NCBI GenBank assembly: GCA_021648745.1
Contig: JAKISE010000001.1
Coordinates: 29,973-93,972 of the forward strand
Length of the DNA stretch: 64,000 bases
Source: Cyclobacteriaceae bacterium
Lineage (GTDB): Bacteria; Bacteroidota; Bacteroidia; Cytophagales; Cyclobacteriaceae
Direction of reading: 5' to 3'
Part shown: positions 46,919 through 55,522 of the stretch, piece after piece
How positions within the stretch are numbered: the first letter of the stretch is position 1
How the letters are laid out: each line of letters starts with the position of its first letter
Notes under the pieces: generated by a model
Databases searched by the model: none
Seen by the model: only the letters and a program-made list of their open reading frames with translations
What the model was told of the DNA's origin: nothing
Position numbers and translations under genes: made by a program

Positions 46919-48106
46919 ATGAACCTAATTCTTTTTGATTCAGCTTCGGCACGTAAAAAACTTCTGCCGTTTACATACACCCGACCAATGGCAGAAATAC
47001 GGGTGGGCATTTTAACCATTGCTGATAAGTGGAGGAAACACTTAAATTCAGAGGTGTCTTATTTAACAGAAGATTACCTATCTAAAAAGTTTACAGTTCA
47101 ATTTGAGAAGCAGAACCTTTACATTTCTGGTAATCTTTGCCCTGATGAGTTGGTGATAACTGCCATCAAAAATCTTAAACCCAATCAAAAACTGGTGAAA
47201 GAGGGCGTATTGCTGGCTTCATTAGAAGAAAAAAGAACCTTTAATGCCATTGGAGAAGGTTGTAAAGAAGCTGAATATGAAGGAGAAATAACTTTAATCA
47301 CCCAAAACTGGCATATTTTTAAACAGAATGGGGCACAAATAAGAGCAGATTTTGAATTGGTTACTAAGGGTAGATCGAGCCATCCAATAAGCGACCCATA
47401 TACCAGAGTCTATAACCAAGAAAATATCTTTATAGAAGAAGGAGCCAGTATAAAAGATGCCACACTTAATGCTGAAAATGGCCCAATATACATTGGCAAG
47501 AATGCCAATATAGAAGAAGGAGCAATTATTCGAGGACCATTTGCAATCTGTAACAATTCTACAGTTAATTCTAATGCCCGAATGCGAGGCGACATAACTA
47601 TTGGCCCTTGGAGTAAGGTAGGGGGAGAAGTTAGCAATTCCATCATTTTTGGTTTCAGCAATAAAGGCCACGATGGGTTTTTAGGCAATTCTGTAATTGG
47701 AGAATGGTGTAATATTGGTGCAGACACCAATACGTCTAACCTCAAAAATAATTACGACCTTATTAAAGTATGGGATTATGAAAAAGGCAGTTTTATAAAT
47801 TCAGGAGAGCAGTTTTGCGGCCTAATGATGGGAGATCACTCCAAATGCGGCATCAACACTATGTTTAATACAGGCACTATTGTTGGTGTGGCTGCCAATA
47901 TTTTTGGGCCAGGATTCCCTCGTACATTTATACCCTCATTCGCTTGGGGAGGCCCTGCAGGTTTCTCCACTTTTAAATTACTGAAGGTATATGAAATGGC
48001 TGAAGTGTCTATGCGAAGGAGACATGGAAATTTCAACGAGGAGGAAAAAGAAATTCTTTCAACCATATTTGAGATAGAAGCACAATATAGAACTTGGGAA
48101 AATTAA
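46919..48106 (+). CDS. GlmU-like sugar nucleotidyltransferase family protein
   Basis: A 395-residue protein. The N-terminus (MNLILFDSASARKKLLPFTYTRPMAEIR) is a shortened nucleotidyltransferase fold lacking the usual GxGTRM loop, and residues ~160-330 form a left-handed beta helix of hexapeptide repeats (IYIGKNANIEEGAIIRGPF, VIGEWCNIGADTNTSNLK). Bacteroidota members are called GlmU family. Given the altered N-terminus it may be an acyltransferase or a regulator, not a full GlmU. It begins a run of four closely spaced genes: holB starts three bases later. Confidence 0.83.
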   Translation: MNLILFDSASARKKLLPFTYTRPMAEIRVGILTIADKWRKHLNSEVSYLTEDYLSKKFTVQFEKQNLYISGNLCPDELVITAIKNLKPNQKLVKEGVLLASLEEKRTFNAIGEGCKEAEYEGEITLITQNWHIFKQNGAQIRADFELVTKGRSSHPISDPYTRVYNQENIFIEEGASIKDATLNAENGPIYIGKNANIEEGAIIRGPFAICNNSTVNSNARMRGDITIGPWSKVGGEVSNSIIFGFSNKGHDGFLGNSVIGEWCNIGADTNTSNLKNNYDLIKVWDYEKGSFINSGEQFCGLMMGDHSKCGINTMFNTGTIVGVAANIFGPGFPRTFIPSFAWGGPAGFSTFKLLKVYEMAEVSMRRRHGNFNEEEKEILSTIFEIEAQYRTWEN

Positions 48107-48109
48107 GAA

Positions 48110-49240
48110 ATGCGATTTAAAGATATACATGGCTTAGAATCCACCAAGTCTCTACTAAGGTCTGCTGTAAAAACAAACCATGTGGCACATGCGCAGTTGT
48201 TTGCAGGCATGCCTGGTTCTCCGGCCCTCTCCATGGCATTGGCTTATGCTACTTTCTTAAATTGCGAAAACCCCACCGAAGAAGATGCCTGTGGAGAGTG
48301 CTCTTCTTGCAGCAAGAATCAAAAATTTGTACACCCAGATGTACACTTTATTTTTCCTGTAAGTAGCACAAAAAATGTGGCAGCAAAAGACACCAAAAGC
48401 CAACTCTTTTTAAAGGAGTGGCGAAATTTTTTGTTAACCACACCTTATGGAAACTTACAAGATTGGTCGGAAATTTATGGAGGCGAAGGAAAGCAAGCTC
48501 TCATAAGCACCAAAGAGAAAATGACCATTATTAATGATTTATCCCTAAAGGCATTTGAAGGAAAATTTAAAGTAATGATTATTTGGCAACCAGAATTAAT
48601 GCATAAAAATGCAGCCAACGGCATTTTAAAGGTGCTAGAAGAGCCACCAGACAATTCCCTTTTTCTATTGGTTTCTGAACAACCAGATACCTTGCTTACC
48701 ACTATTTTATCTCGGACACAACGGCTAAATATCCCTTCGTTTACCGATCAAGAACTTAGCGAAATATTAACATCCGCGCACGGAGTGGAAACTTCTCGAG
48801 CAAAGCAATTGGCTCATATAGCCGATGGCTCTTTGCGAACAGCCCTGTATTTATCAGCCCAGGTAGAAACTGATAATTTTAACTTTTTCAAACAATGGAT
48901 GAGAAATTGCCATCAAAGGCAAATGGGGCAACTTGTTGATCAATCAGATGAATTTGCCAAGCTGAACAAGGCGGCACAAAGCACATTTTTAAAATATGGG
49001 CTTTCAATATTAAGAGAAGCTTTAGTGTCGTTAAGCACCACACAAGACAAATTATTTCGGGTTGAGGGTGATGAAAAATCATTTGCCTCCAATTTTGGAA
49101 AAGTCATTTCAACTGATCAATTTCAAAAATTATCGGGATTAATTTCAGATGCGGCCTACCATGTCGAAAGAAATGCTAATAGCAAATTGCTATTTATGAA
49201 CCTATCCATAAATGTTTCTAAAGTATTTCTGAAAAAATGA
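48110..49240 (+). CDS. holB: DNA polymerase III delta' subunit
   Basis: A 376-residue clamp-loader subunit. The zinc module has four cysteines (C52, C61, C64, C67: CGECSSC). The P-loop is degenerate (GMPGSPALS, no lysine), as expected for delta', which does not hydrolyse ATP. LEEPPDNSLFLLVSEQPDTLLTTILSRTQ is the conserved central part. It helps load the sliding clamp. The stop overlaps the start of the first cyclophilin by ATGA. Confidence 0.9.
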   Translation: MRFKDIHGLESTKSLLRSAVKTNHVAHAQLFAGMPGSPALSMALAYATFLNCENPTEEDACGECSSCSKNQKFVHPDVHFIFPVSSTKNVAAKDTKSQLFLKEWRNFLLTTPYGNLQDWSEIYGGEGKQALISTKEKMTIINDLSLKAFEGKFKVMIIWQPELMHKNAANGILKVLEEPPDNSLFLLVSEQPDTLLTTILSRTQRLNIPSFTDQELSEILTSAHGVETSRAKQLAHIADGSLRTALYLSAQVETDNFNFFKQWMRNCHQRQMGQLVDQSDEFAKLNKAAQSTFLKYGLSILREALVSLSTTQDKLFRVEGDEKSFASNFGKVISTDQFQKLSGLISDAAYHVERNANSKLLFMNLSINVSKVFLKK

Positions 49241-49839
49241 ATTTATCCATCATTACATTAATGCTAGCCTTCTTCTTTGGAGAAAGTCCAAAAGGTAAGG
49301 ATCAAGTAGTAATAATTCACACTAATTTTGGAGACATTTCCTTACTTCTCTTTGATAAAACTCCAAAGCATAAAGCTAATTTTTTAAAACTAGCCAAAGA
49401 AGGCTTTTATGATGGCACTACTTTTCACAGAATAATTGATGGGTTTATGATTCAAGGAGGAGATCCAAACACTAAGGATGATGATAAATCAAACGATGGA
49501 CTTGGTGGGCCTGATTACTCTGTGCCAGCTGAGCTTGTGAAAGAATTAACGCATAGACAAGGAGCAATTGCAGCAGCCAGAGAGCCCGACCGGTCAAATC
49601 CAGAAAAAGCATCCAGCGGCTCTCAATTTTTTATTGTTGAAAACAAAGATGGCTATCATTCTTTGGACGGAAACTATACTGTATTCGGAGAGGTGATAAA
49701 AGGTATTGAAGTGGTAGAGAAAATTGCTGAGCAAAAAAAGGATAGACGTAATAAACCCTTGGAGGATATTAAAATAACAATTACGATTAAAAAGATGTCG
49801 AAAAAGAAAATTCAAAAAGAATATGCATACAGCTACTAA
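49237..49839 (+). CDS. Peptidyl-prolyl isomerase, cyclophilin type
   Basis: A 200-residue cyclophilin with a short N-terminal hydrophobic signal (MNLSIITLMLAFFFG). The core has the family active-site block FHRIIDGFMIQGGDP, with GSQFFIV and the YTVFGEVIKG segment. It should act on periplasmic proteins. It overlaps holB by four bases and the next cyclophilin gene by 17 bases. Confidence 0.93.
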   Translation: MNLSIITLMLAFFFGESPKGKDQVVIIHTNFGDISLLLFDKTPKHKANFLKLAKEGFYDGTTFHRIIDGFMIQGGDPNTKDDDKSNDGLGGPDYSVPAELVKELTHRQGAIAAAREPDRSNPEKASSGSQFFIVENKDGYHSLDGNYTVFGEVIKGIEVVEKIAEQKKDRRNKPLEDIKITITIKKMSKKKIQKEYAYSY

Positions 49840-50692
49840 GCTCCTCCTTTACATGGCTCTTGCATTCATGGCAATAAGCTGTTCAGATGGCGATAAAAAT
49901 ATGGATTCGCTAGTAAAAATCCATACAAGCCTTGGAGACATAACCGTTTTATTATTTGAAGATACCCCCAAGCACAAGGAGAGTTTTTTATCAATGGCAG
50001 AAGAAGGATTGTATGATAGCACTAGTTTTCATAGAGTTATGAGCAATTTTATGATTCAAGGTGGAGATTTGGGCTCAAAGCCGGGTTTTTCTAATGAAAG
50101 CAAACGGCTTATTCCTTCCGAAATAACTACCCACCATTTACATGCCAAAGGGGCTTTAGCTGCAGCAAGGCAGCCAGATAATGTTAACCCAGAACGAAAA
50201 AGTAGCACTCAGTTTTATATTGTACATGGCCGTATGTACACAGAAAAAGAGATGCATACAGACTTAACTAAATTAAATTATGCAGCTGGGCGATATTTGC
50301 AAAGCGAAGCTAACCTTCCTCTACGAGACACCCTGCTATTAATGCAAGAACAGGGTCGAATGAACGAACTTCAACAAATTTTAATCGAGTTAAAAGAAGA
50401 GATTTCAGCATATACAGCATTGAACTTGGACAAAAAATATACACCTGAACAAATAGCCATATATACCTCAGTGGGTGGTTATCCTAGTTTAGACTTTGAG
50501 TACACTGTTTTTGGGCAAGTGCTAGAAGGCATTGATGTAGTTGATAAAATTGCCATGGCTCAAACAGGTGTTGCTGACAAACCAATTGAAGATATTTTTA
50601 TGACACTGGAAATCATAGAAATACCAAAAACAGAGGTTACTGCAAAATACGGCTATAAATATCCGGTTTTAGAAGATAAAATAAATAATTAG
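49823..50692 (+). CDS. Lipoprotein cyclophilin with helical insertion
   Basis: A 289-residue isomerase with a lipobox (MAISC, Cys20). The active-site block FHRVMSNFMIQGGD and STQFYIVHG are present. About 70 residues (roughly 145-215) inserted between FYIV and the YTVFGQVLEG strand form a charged helical hairpin not found in simple cyclophilins; similar inserted forms occur in Bacteroidota. It starts inside the end of the preceding cyclophilin gene, so both are made together, one soluble and one membrane-bound. Confidence 0.9.
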   Translation: MHTATKLLLYMALAFMAISCSDGDKNMDSLVKIHTSLGDITVLLFEDTPKHKESFLSMAEEGLYDSTSFHRVMSNFMIQGGDLGSKPGFSNESKRLIPSEITTHHLHAKGALAAARQPDNVNPERKSSTQFYIVHGRMYTEKEMHTDLTKLNYAAGRYLQSEANLPLRDTLLLMQEQGRMNELQQILIELKEEISAYTALNLDKKYTPEQIAIYTSVGGYPSLDFEYTVFGQVLEGIDVVDKIAMAQTGVADKPIEDIFMTLEIIEIPKTEVTAKYGYKYPVLEDKINN

Positions 50693-50778
50693 AAGTTTGC
50701 ACAGCGTAGCGAAGGAATTAATTACAAAAATTAGTGGAACTTAGTGCCTTGTTGTCTTTGTGCCCACTTTATATATAA

Positions 50779-51702
50779 ATGAAAATATTACTCACAGGAG
50801 CTAATGGCCTTTTGGGTCAAAAATTAGTGGAACTCATCCTTAATAAAGGGGAGCACGAACTCATTGCTACAGCAAGAGGTAAAAATAGGTTACCTATAAA
50901 AGAAGGCTACACCTATCAAACGCTGGATATCACTAATAAAGAAGATGTTATTTCTGCTTTTACCAAGCACCAACCCAATGCAGTAATTAATACAGCTGCG
51001 ATGACCAATGTGGATCAATGTGAATTAGAAAAAGAAGCTGGCTGGAATGCCAATGTAAACTCCGTAAAATATTTGGTGGAGGCTTGTAAAACACATAATT
51101 GCTATCTGCTTCACCTTTCCACCGATTTTATTTTCGATGGCTCAAAAGGGCCTTTATCAGAAGAAGAAACTCCCGCACCGGTTAATTATTATGGAGAAGG
51201 AAAACTTGCTGCAGAAAATATCATTGTTAACTCAAAATTAAAATGGGCAATGGCTCGTACTGTTTTGGTGTATGGGGTAGTTTCCGATATGAGCCGATCA
51301 AATATTATTCTGTGGGTAAAGAACAGCCTCGAATCAGGCAAGACTATTAATGTTGTGGACGACCAATGGCGCACCCCTACTTTGGCCGAAGATTTGGCTA
51401 TGGGTTGCTATCTTATAGTTAATCAACAAGCCACAGGAATTTATAATATTTCGGGAAAAGATATGTTAACCCCTTACGATATGGCTATTAAAGTACGTGA
51501 TTATTTTAATTTAGATGGTAGTCTAATTTCAAGAGCAGACTCTTCTACATTTAGTCAGCCAGCCAAACGGCCAGCGAAAACAGGGTTTATTATTGATAAA
51601 GCCGTAAAGGGGTTAGGATATGCTCCGCACAGCTTTGACGAAGGAATAGAAATTGTATCAAACCAAGTTGCCGCTCTTCAAAATAAAAATGGTATAAAAT
51701 AG
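50779..51702 (+). CDS. dTDP-4-dehydrorhamnose reductase-like SDR
   Basis: A 307-residue extended short-chain dehydrogenase. TGANGLLGQK (residues 6-15) binds NAD(P), and YYGEGK carries the YxxxK active site; HLSTDFIFDG is typical of RmlD. RmlD reduces dTDP-4-keto-rhamnose for cell-surface polysaccharide. No other rml genes are present, so the exact sugar is uncertain. The C-terminus is changed: the last six residues come from DNA after a 37-bp repeat, and a downstream copy of that repeat would give the alternative ending LQKKIS. Confidence 0.85.
   Translation: MKILLTGANGLLGQKLVELILNKGEHELIATARGKNRLPIKEGYTYQTLDITNKEDVISAFTKHQPNAVINTAAMTNVDQCELEKEAGWNANVNSVKYLVEACKTHNCYLLHLSTDFIFDGSKGPLSEEETPAPVNYYGEGKLAAENIIVNSKLKWAMARTVLVYGVVSDMSRSNIILWVKNSLESGKTINVVDDQWRTPTLAEDLAMGCYLIVNQQATGIYNISGKDMLTPYDMAIKVRDYFNLDGSLISRADSSTFSQPAKRPAKTGFIIDKAVKGLGYAPHSFDEGIEIVSNQVAALQNKNGIK
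51647..51683. repeat. 37-bp direct repeat, copy 1 (inside rmlD-like 3' end)
   Basis: TAGAAATTGTATCAAACC and the 19 bases after it recur exactly at 52405-52441. This copy is read in the rmlD-like gene as EIVSNQVAALQ. The two copies enclose the MNT-HEPN pair. Confidence 0.95.
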
Positions 51703-51718
51703 GTAGATTTGCTATAGA

Positions 51719-52033
51719 ATGTCTAAAGAAAGCATCATAGAGCGAATAAAAAACAAGGTCCATTCCATTGACCCTACTGCTATTGTTATACTATATGGCT
51801 CTTATGCGAGAGGCGATTATAGAGACGATTCAGATATTGATTTGTTGATTCTTGTTGATAAAAAGAAGATTTCTTGGGAGGACGAAAGAAAAATATCATA
51901 CCCTCTTTACGATATTGAATTCGATACTGGCAGAATCATTAGTCCTTTAATTTATTCGAAAGAGCAATGGGAAAACCCTCGAATAGTAACGCCATTTTAT
52001 GAAAATGTAAAAAAAGATGGGGTGCTTTTATGA
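51719..52033 (+). CDS. Minimal nucleotidyltransferase (MNT) of an MNT-HEPN pair
   Basis: A 104-residue polymerase-beta-fold protein. GSYARGDYRDDSDID gives the GSxxxG motif (G27-G32) and metal ligands D39 and D41. In MNT-HEPN systems the nucleotidyltransferase neutralises its partner, in the best known case by adding AMP to a tyrosine. The stop overlaps the HEPN start by ATGA. The pair sits between two copies of a 37-bp repeat in the rmlD-like 3' end, a sign of recent insertion. Confidence 0.88.
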   Translation: MSKESIIERIKNKVHSIDPTAIVILYGSYARGDYRDDSDIDLLILVDKKKISWEDERKISYPLYDIEFDTGRIISPLIYSKEQWENPRIVTPFYENVKKDGVLL

Positions 52034-52407
52034 CGGATAAAGAACGCAGAGATATTGTTGCCTATCGGTTAGAAAGAGCAAATGAAACACTGTTAGAAGT
52101 AAATTTATTACTTGAGAACGGTATGTTTAACGGGGCAATTAATAGACTTTATTATGCCATTACCTCTCTTTTAGTTAAAAACGAGATAGGTGCTCAAACC
52201 CATAGTGGTGTTAGACAAATGTTTGGTTTACATTTTGTAAAAACAGCCCTTATTGATAATGAACTAGGCAAGTTCTATTCTCATTTGTTTAATAAAAGGC
52301 ACACTGGTGATTACGAAAATTTTGTTGAATACTCTAAAGAGGAAGTGTACAAACTGCTGGATCCAACAAAAGAGCTAATAAAAGCAGTTAAAAATCTTAT
52401 CAATTAG
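52030..52407 (+). CDS. HEPN-domain protein of an MNT-HEPN pair
   Basis: A 125-residue all-helical protein. ANETLLEVNLLLENGMFNGAINRLYYAITSLLV and RHTGDYENFVEYSKEEV match the PF05168 type of HEPN domain. The canonical RNase motif Rx4-6H of toxic HEPN proteins is not obvious; the spot has RHTGDY, as is common in this branch. So toxin activity is uncertain. Its stop codon TAG is the first three bases of the second 37-bp repeat copy. Confidence 0.85.
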   Translation: MTDKERRDIVAYRLERANETLLEVNLLLENGMFNGAINRLYYAITSLLVKNEIGAQTHSGVRQMFGLHFVKTALIDNELGKFYSHLFNKRHTGDYENFVEYSKEEVYKLLDPTKELIKAVKNLIN

Positions 52408-52441
52408 AAATTGTATCAAACCAAGTTGCCGCTCTTCAAAA
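52405..52441. repeat. 37-bp direct repeat, copy 2 (after HEPN gene)
   Basis: Identical to 51647-51683. Reading the rmlD frame through this copy gives EIVSNQVAALQKKIS and then TAA, a plausible original RmlD C-terminus now separated from its gene. Confidence 0.95.
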
Positions 52442-52506
52442 GAAGATAAGTTAAATTTTGGATTTAGCCTGCATTTTATGAAATTGCCGCTTGGAAAAAT
52501 AAAAAA

Positions 52507-52564
52507 TCACCCTGAACTTGTTTCAGGGTCTAAGCAACAGATTCTGAAACAAATTCGGAATGAC
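52507..52564. repeat. Dispersed palindromic repeat (TCACCCTGAAC...GGAATGAC type)
   Basis: CCCTGAACTTGTTTCAGGG is itself a near palindrome, followed by ATTCTGAAACAAATTCGGAAT. The complement resembles 13168-13235. It lies between the HEPN gene and the sodium symporter and may mark the original intergenic space. Confidence 0.6.
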
Positions 52565-52593
52565 AATCACTTTTGGAATAAACAGATAAAATA

Positions 52594-53988
52594 ATGGCAG
52601 CACAAGCAGGAGGAGAAAGAGACCAGTGGGGATCGAAATTTGGATTTATTATGGCCGCAGCTGGTTCAGCAGTAGGCTTAGGTAATATTTGGCGTTTCCC
52701 ATACATCACAGGTCAGAATGGTGGAGGAGCTTTTGTAATTATCTATATCTTTTGCGTTGTGCTCATTGGTGTGCCTTTATTATTTACCGAAATGGGTCTA
52801 GGCCGCTTTGCAGGTAGTAGTACGGTAGGAGCTTTTAAAAACACTAAAGCCAATAAATTTTGGATGTTGTCCCCTATTCTGGCATTATCCATTAGCTTTT
52901 TCGTACTCACCTATTATGCCGTAATTGGTGGCTGGGCAGTTGGCTATATTTTTACTTCGGTATTTAATGTGGACATATCATTTGCTGCCTTTGTTCAAAA
53001 CCCGACTATTGTTTTACCGCTATTCGCTGTGTTTATGGTACTCACCGTATTAATTGTACTGGGTGGAATTTCAGGGGGCATCGAAAAGGCATCTAAAATA
53101 CTTATGCCTATGTTATTCGTGCTTCTTCTGTTAGTAGCACTACGAAGCATGACTTTGCCTGGAGCTATGGCCGGTATTGAGTTTTATCTAATTCCTGACT
53201 GGTCGAAAGTAACTCCTAACACTTTTCTAACTGCATTGTCTCAAGCGTTTTTCTCTATGAGTATTGGTTGGGGAATTATGATAACCTACGGTTCTTATTT
53301 ACCGAAAAAAGCAAATATTATTACTAGCGGTTTATGGATTGGCGCAATGGATGCTGGTGTAGCTTTATTAGCAGGCTTTATGATTTTTCCTGCAGTATTT
53401 GCTTTTGGAATGGAGCCAAGTCAAGGCCCTACGCTTACTTTTCAAGTGCTCCCTGCCATTTTTGCCCAAATACCATTTGGCAACATTGTCGGTGGATTGT
53501 TCTTCTTATTACTTTCTGTAGCTGCATTAACTTCTTCCATTTCTATTTTAGAAGTGCCGGCTTCTTATTTTATGGATGAGAAAAAATGGAGCCGTAAAAA
53601 GTCAGCTTGGGTAGTAGGCATATTAGCTTTTGTTGTAGGTATTCCTTCTGCACTTACAGCCATTGATGGTAACTTCTTTAATGAAATGACAATGCCTTGG
53701 TTCCAAGGAGCTACAGTTACAGGTTTCTTCGATATTTTAGACACTGTGTTTGGTACATTCTTTATTGTGGTGGTAGCCTTAATGACCAGTGTTTACGTGG
53801 GCTGGGTACTGGATATCAACACAGTTGTAAAACACATTAGTGAAGGGTCTGAAGGCTTTAATAAATCATATATGGGCATAGTTCCTTCTAAAGTATTTGT
53901 GATAATGCTTAAGTATATTATTCCTGTAGTGATTTTACTCGTACTACTTAATATGGTTGGATTACTAGGTATGTTCTCTGGAGCCTAG
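52594..53988 (+). CDS. Sodium-dependent neurotransmitter-type symporter (NSS/SNF)
   Basis: A 464-residue membrane protein of about 11-12 segments. The TM1 signature GSAVGLGNIWRFPYI (near residue 28) with unwound centre binds Na+ and substrate; NGGGAF and the GIEKASKILMP stretch are also typical. Bacterial relatives import amino acids such as leucine or tyrosine with sodium. The next gene starts within its stop codon (TAGTG). Confidence 0.93.
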   Translation: MAAQAGGERDQWGSKFGFIMAAAGSAVGLGNIWRFPYITGQNGGGAFVIIYIFCVVLIGVPLLFTEMGLGRFAGSSTVGAFKNTKANKFWMLSPILALSISFFVLTYYAVIGGWAVGYIFTSVFNVDISFAAFVQNPTIVLPLFAVFMVLTVLIVLGGISGGIEKASKILMPMLFVLLLLVALRSMTLPGAMAGIEFYLIPDWSKVTPNTFLTALSQAFFSMSIGWGIMITYGSYLPKKANIITSGLWIGAMDAGVALLAGFMIFPAVFAFGMEPSQGPTLTFQVLPAIFAQIPFGNIVGGLFFLLLSVAALTSSISILEVPASYFMDEKKWSRKKSAWVVGILAFVVGIPSALTAIDGNFFNEMTMPWFQGATVTGFFDILDTVFGTFFIVVVALMTSVYVGWVLDINTVVKHISEGSEGFNKSYMGIVPSKVFVIMLKYIIPVVILLVLLNMVGLLGMFSGA

Positions 53989-54578
53989 TGGGGACAATTA
54001 AGTCCATTGCCGTATTCTGTGGTTCAAGCTCAGGAGCCAACCCGATTTATGAGCAAAAAGCAATTGAATTAGGAGCTTACCTAGGGGCCAATGGCTTTCA
54101 CTTAGTATATGGAGGTGGTAATATTGGCTTAATGGGGAAAATTGCCAATGCCGCACTCGATGCAGGAGGAGAAGTAACTGGTGTTTTACCTCATTTTTTG
54201 AATAAAAAAGAAGTCGGTCACGTTGCCTTGAGTAAACTTATTTTGGTTGACTCTATGCACGAACGGAAGCAAAAAATAGAACAGCTTTCTGATGCTTTTA
54301 TAGCTATGCCAGGTGGTTTTGGAACACTCGAAGAAGTAAGCGAAATGCTTACTTGGGCACAACTCGGTTTGCACCAAAAACCAATTGGCCTTTATAATAT
54401 AAATGGGTTTTACAATTCATTATTAACACAGTTAGATGTAATGGTTGCCGAAGGGTTTTTGAAGCTACAAAACCGAGCTATGGTATTAGAAAATGTAGAT
54501 CCATCTGATCTAATAGACGGCTTAAAATCTTATACCCCAGTTTCGGTATTAAAGTGGTTAAAACCCGATCAGTCCTAA
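53988..54578 (+). CDS. LOG family nucleotide phosphoribohydrolase (TIGR00730)
   Basis: A 196-residue Rossmann-like protein with the family motif PGGFGTLEE (residues 108-116), GGGNIGLMG (42-50) and the SMHERKQ arginine. Called lysine decarboxylase in the past, members release ribose 5-phosphate from N6-substituted AMP (cytokinin activation) or other nucleotides. It starts with GTG that shares the last base of the symporter stop. Confidence 0.93.
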   Translation: MGTIKSIAVFCGSSSGANPIYEQKAIELGAYLGANGFHLVYGGGNIGLMGKIANAALDAGGEVTGVLPHFLNKKEVGHVALSKLILVDSMHERKQKIEQLSDAFIAMPGGFGTLEEVSEMLTWAQLGLHQKPIGLYNINGFYNSLLTQLDVMVAEGFLKLQNRAMVLENVDPSDLIDGLKSYTPVSVLKWLKPDQS

Positions 54579-54714
54579 TTTGTTTCGTCCGATTGTGAAC
54601 GACTGATATTGGATTCCTTTTTTAATATTTCAGCATAAGTTTGCTCTTTGGTGTTGTAGGAGGCATTATTGTATTTTTCTAATAGTAAGGTATAGTAATT
54701 GTCAATAGATACAT

Positions 54715-55449
54715 GTGGTTAAAAAACCTTTACAGAATGTGCTTAATGAGCTCCTTGCTTTAAAACCCTCCTTATGGGTGCAGGTTGGAGGTATGTCATC
54801 GGCCATCAGTTTTGGTGTTTTTCTATTTAGTGTCCACCAAAGTATTAATTCAAATCAGGGGATGGCTCTGATTTTAGTCCTAGAACTGTTAATTATACTT
54901 TTTTCTGTTTCTACCTTTTCTATTTATCTAACAAAAAGAGGATTTGGAAACGCAGAAAAACTAGGCTTACGTAAGATTCTTGGTGCTTCAGGCTTTCGGT
55001 TGTTTATAGAAGTATCTGTTCGAACCACCTTGCTAATAATCCTTTCCATCATAATTAGTATAGGCATAATGGATGTAACCACTTGGTTGGTAGGGCTCAG
55101 TTTTGAGCATATTATTCAACGAATTGGCATACTACAATTTGGCACCTTGCTATTGGTAGTATTTATTGTTTCTGAAGGGGTAATGTTTATAATTATTGGG
55201 GTAGCACTTGCTCCAAATCTTAAAGAAAGTATTAATAAGACCACCAATTTTGAAAAATATTGGTTTGAGAAATTAGGGAAAATGCTCTCTACAACAAGTA
55301 TTTTACTTTTAGTATCAATTGCCCTTTTGCTCATATCGTTGCTTGTCTTTTTTAATCAACCAATGGCAACCCTTATTCTAATCATTATATTCTTTAGTTT
55401 ATTAGTAACTTGGTGCTTGTATAATAAGTATCGTGCATCCACATTTTAG
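54715..55449 (+). CDS. FtsX-like permease fragment-type membrane protein
   Basis: A 244-residue protein with about six membrane segments. The cytoplasmic loop AEKLGLRKILGASGFRLFIEVSVRT has the E-xGIRK-xLGA-motif of FtsX/MacB permeases, and a second basic loop precedes the last two segments. Full-length FtsX-like permeases are ~400 residues or 800 in double form; the large periplasmic domain is missing here. No ATP-binding partner is adjacent. GTG start at 54715. It could be a degraded remnant or a mini-permease. Confidence 0.6.
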   Translation: MVKKPLQNVLNELLALKPSLWVQVGGMSSAISFGVFLFSVHQSINSNQGMALILVLELLIILFSVSTFSIYLTKRGFGNAEKLGLRKILGASGFRLFIEVSVRTTLLIILSIIISIGIMDVTTWLVGLSFEHIIQRIGILQFGTLLLVVFIVSEGVMFIIIGVALAPNLKESINKTTNFEKYWFEKLGKMLSTTSILLLVSIALLLISLLVFFNQPMATLILIIIFFSLLVTWCLYNKYRASTF

Positions 55450-55483
55450 GAAGTTTCTAAACCTGAGTTTCATAAGAAAAATT

Positions 55484-55514
55484 GTTAAGAACATTTATAT
55501 TTGATGTTCTTAAC
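55484..55514. promoter_or_regulatory. Inverted repeat GTTAAGAACA / TGTTCTTAAC before LysE-family gene
   Basis: Ten-base arms (55484-55493 and 55505-55514) around 11 bases, ending eight bases before the ATG. No T-run follows, so an operator or leader hairpin is as likely as a terminator. Confidence 0.45.
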
Positions 55515-55522
55515 TTCAGCAA

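Noticed and set aside
47294..47745. Overlapping minus-strand frames in the GlmU-like gene
   Set aside because: Low-complexity shadows of the hexapeptide repeat region; no family resemblance.
52030..52407. HEPN protein as a proven RNase toxin
   Set aside because: No clear Rx4-6H motif; only the family fold and the MNT partner are supported.
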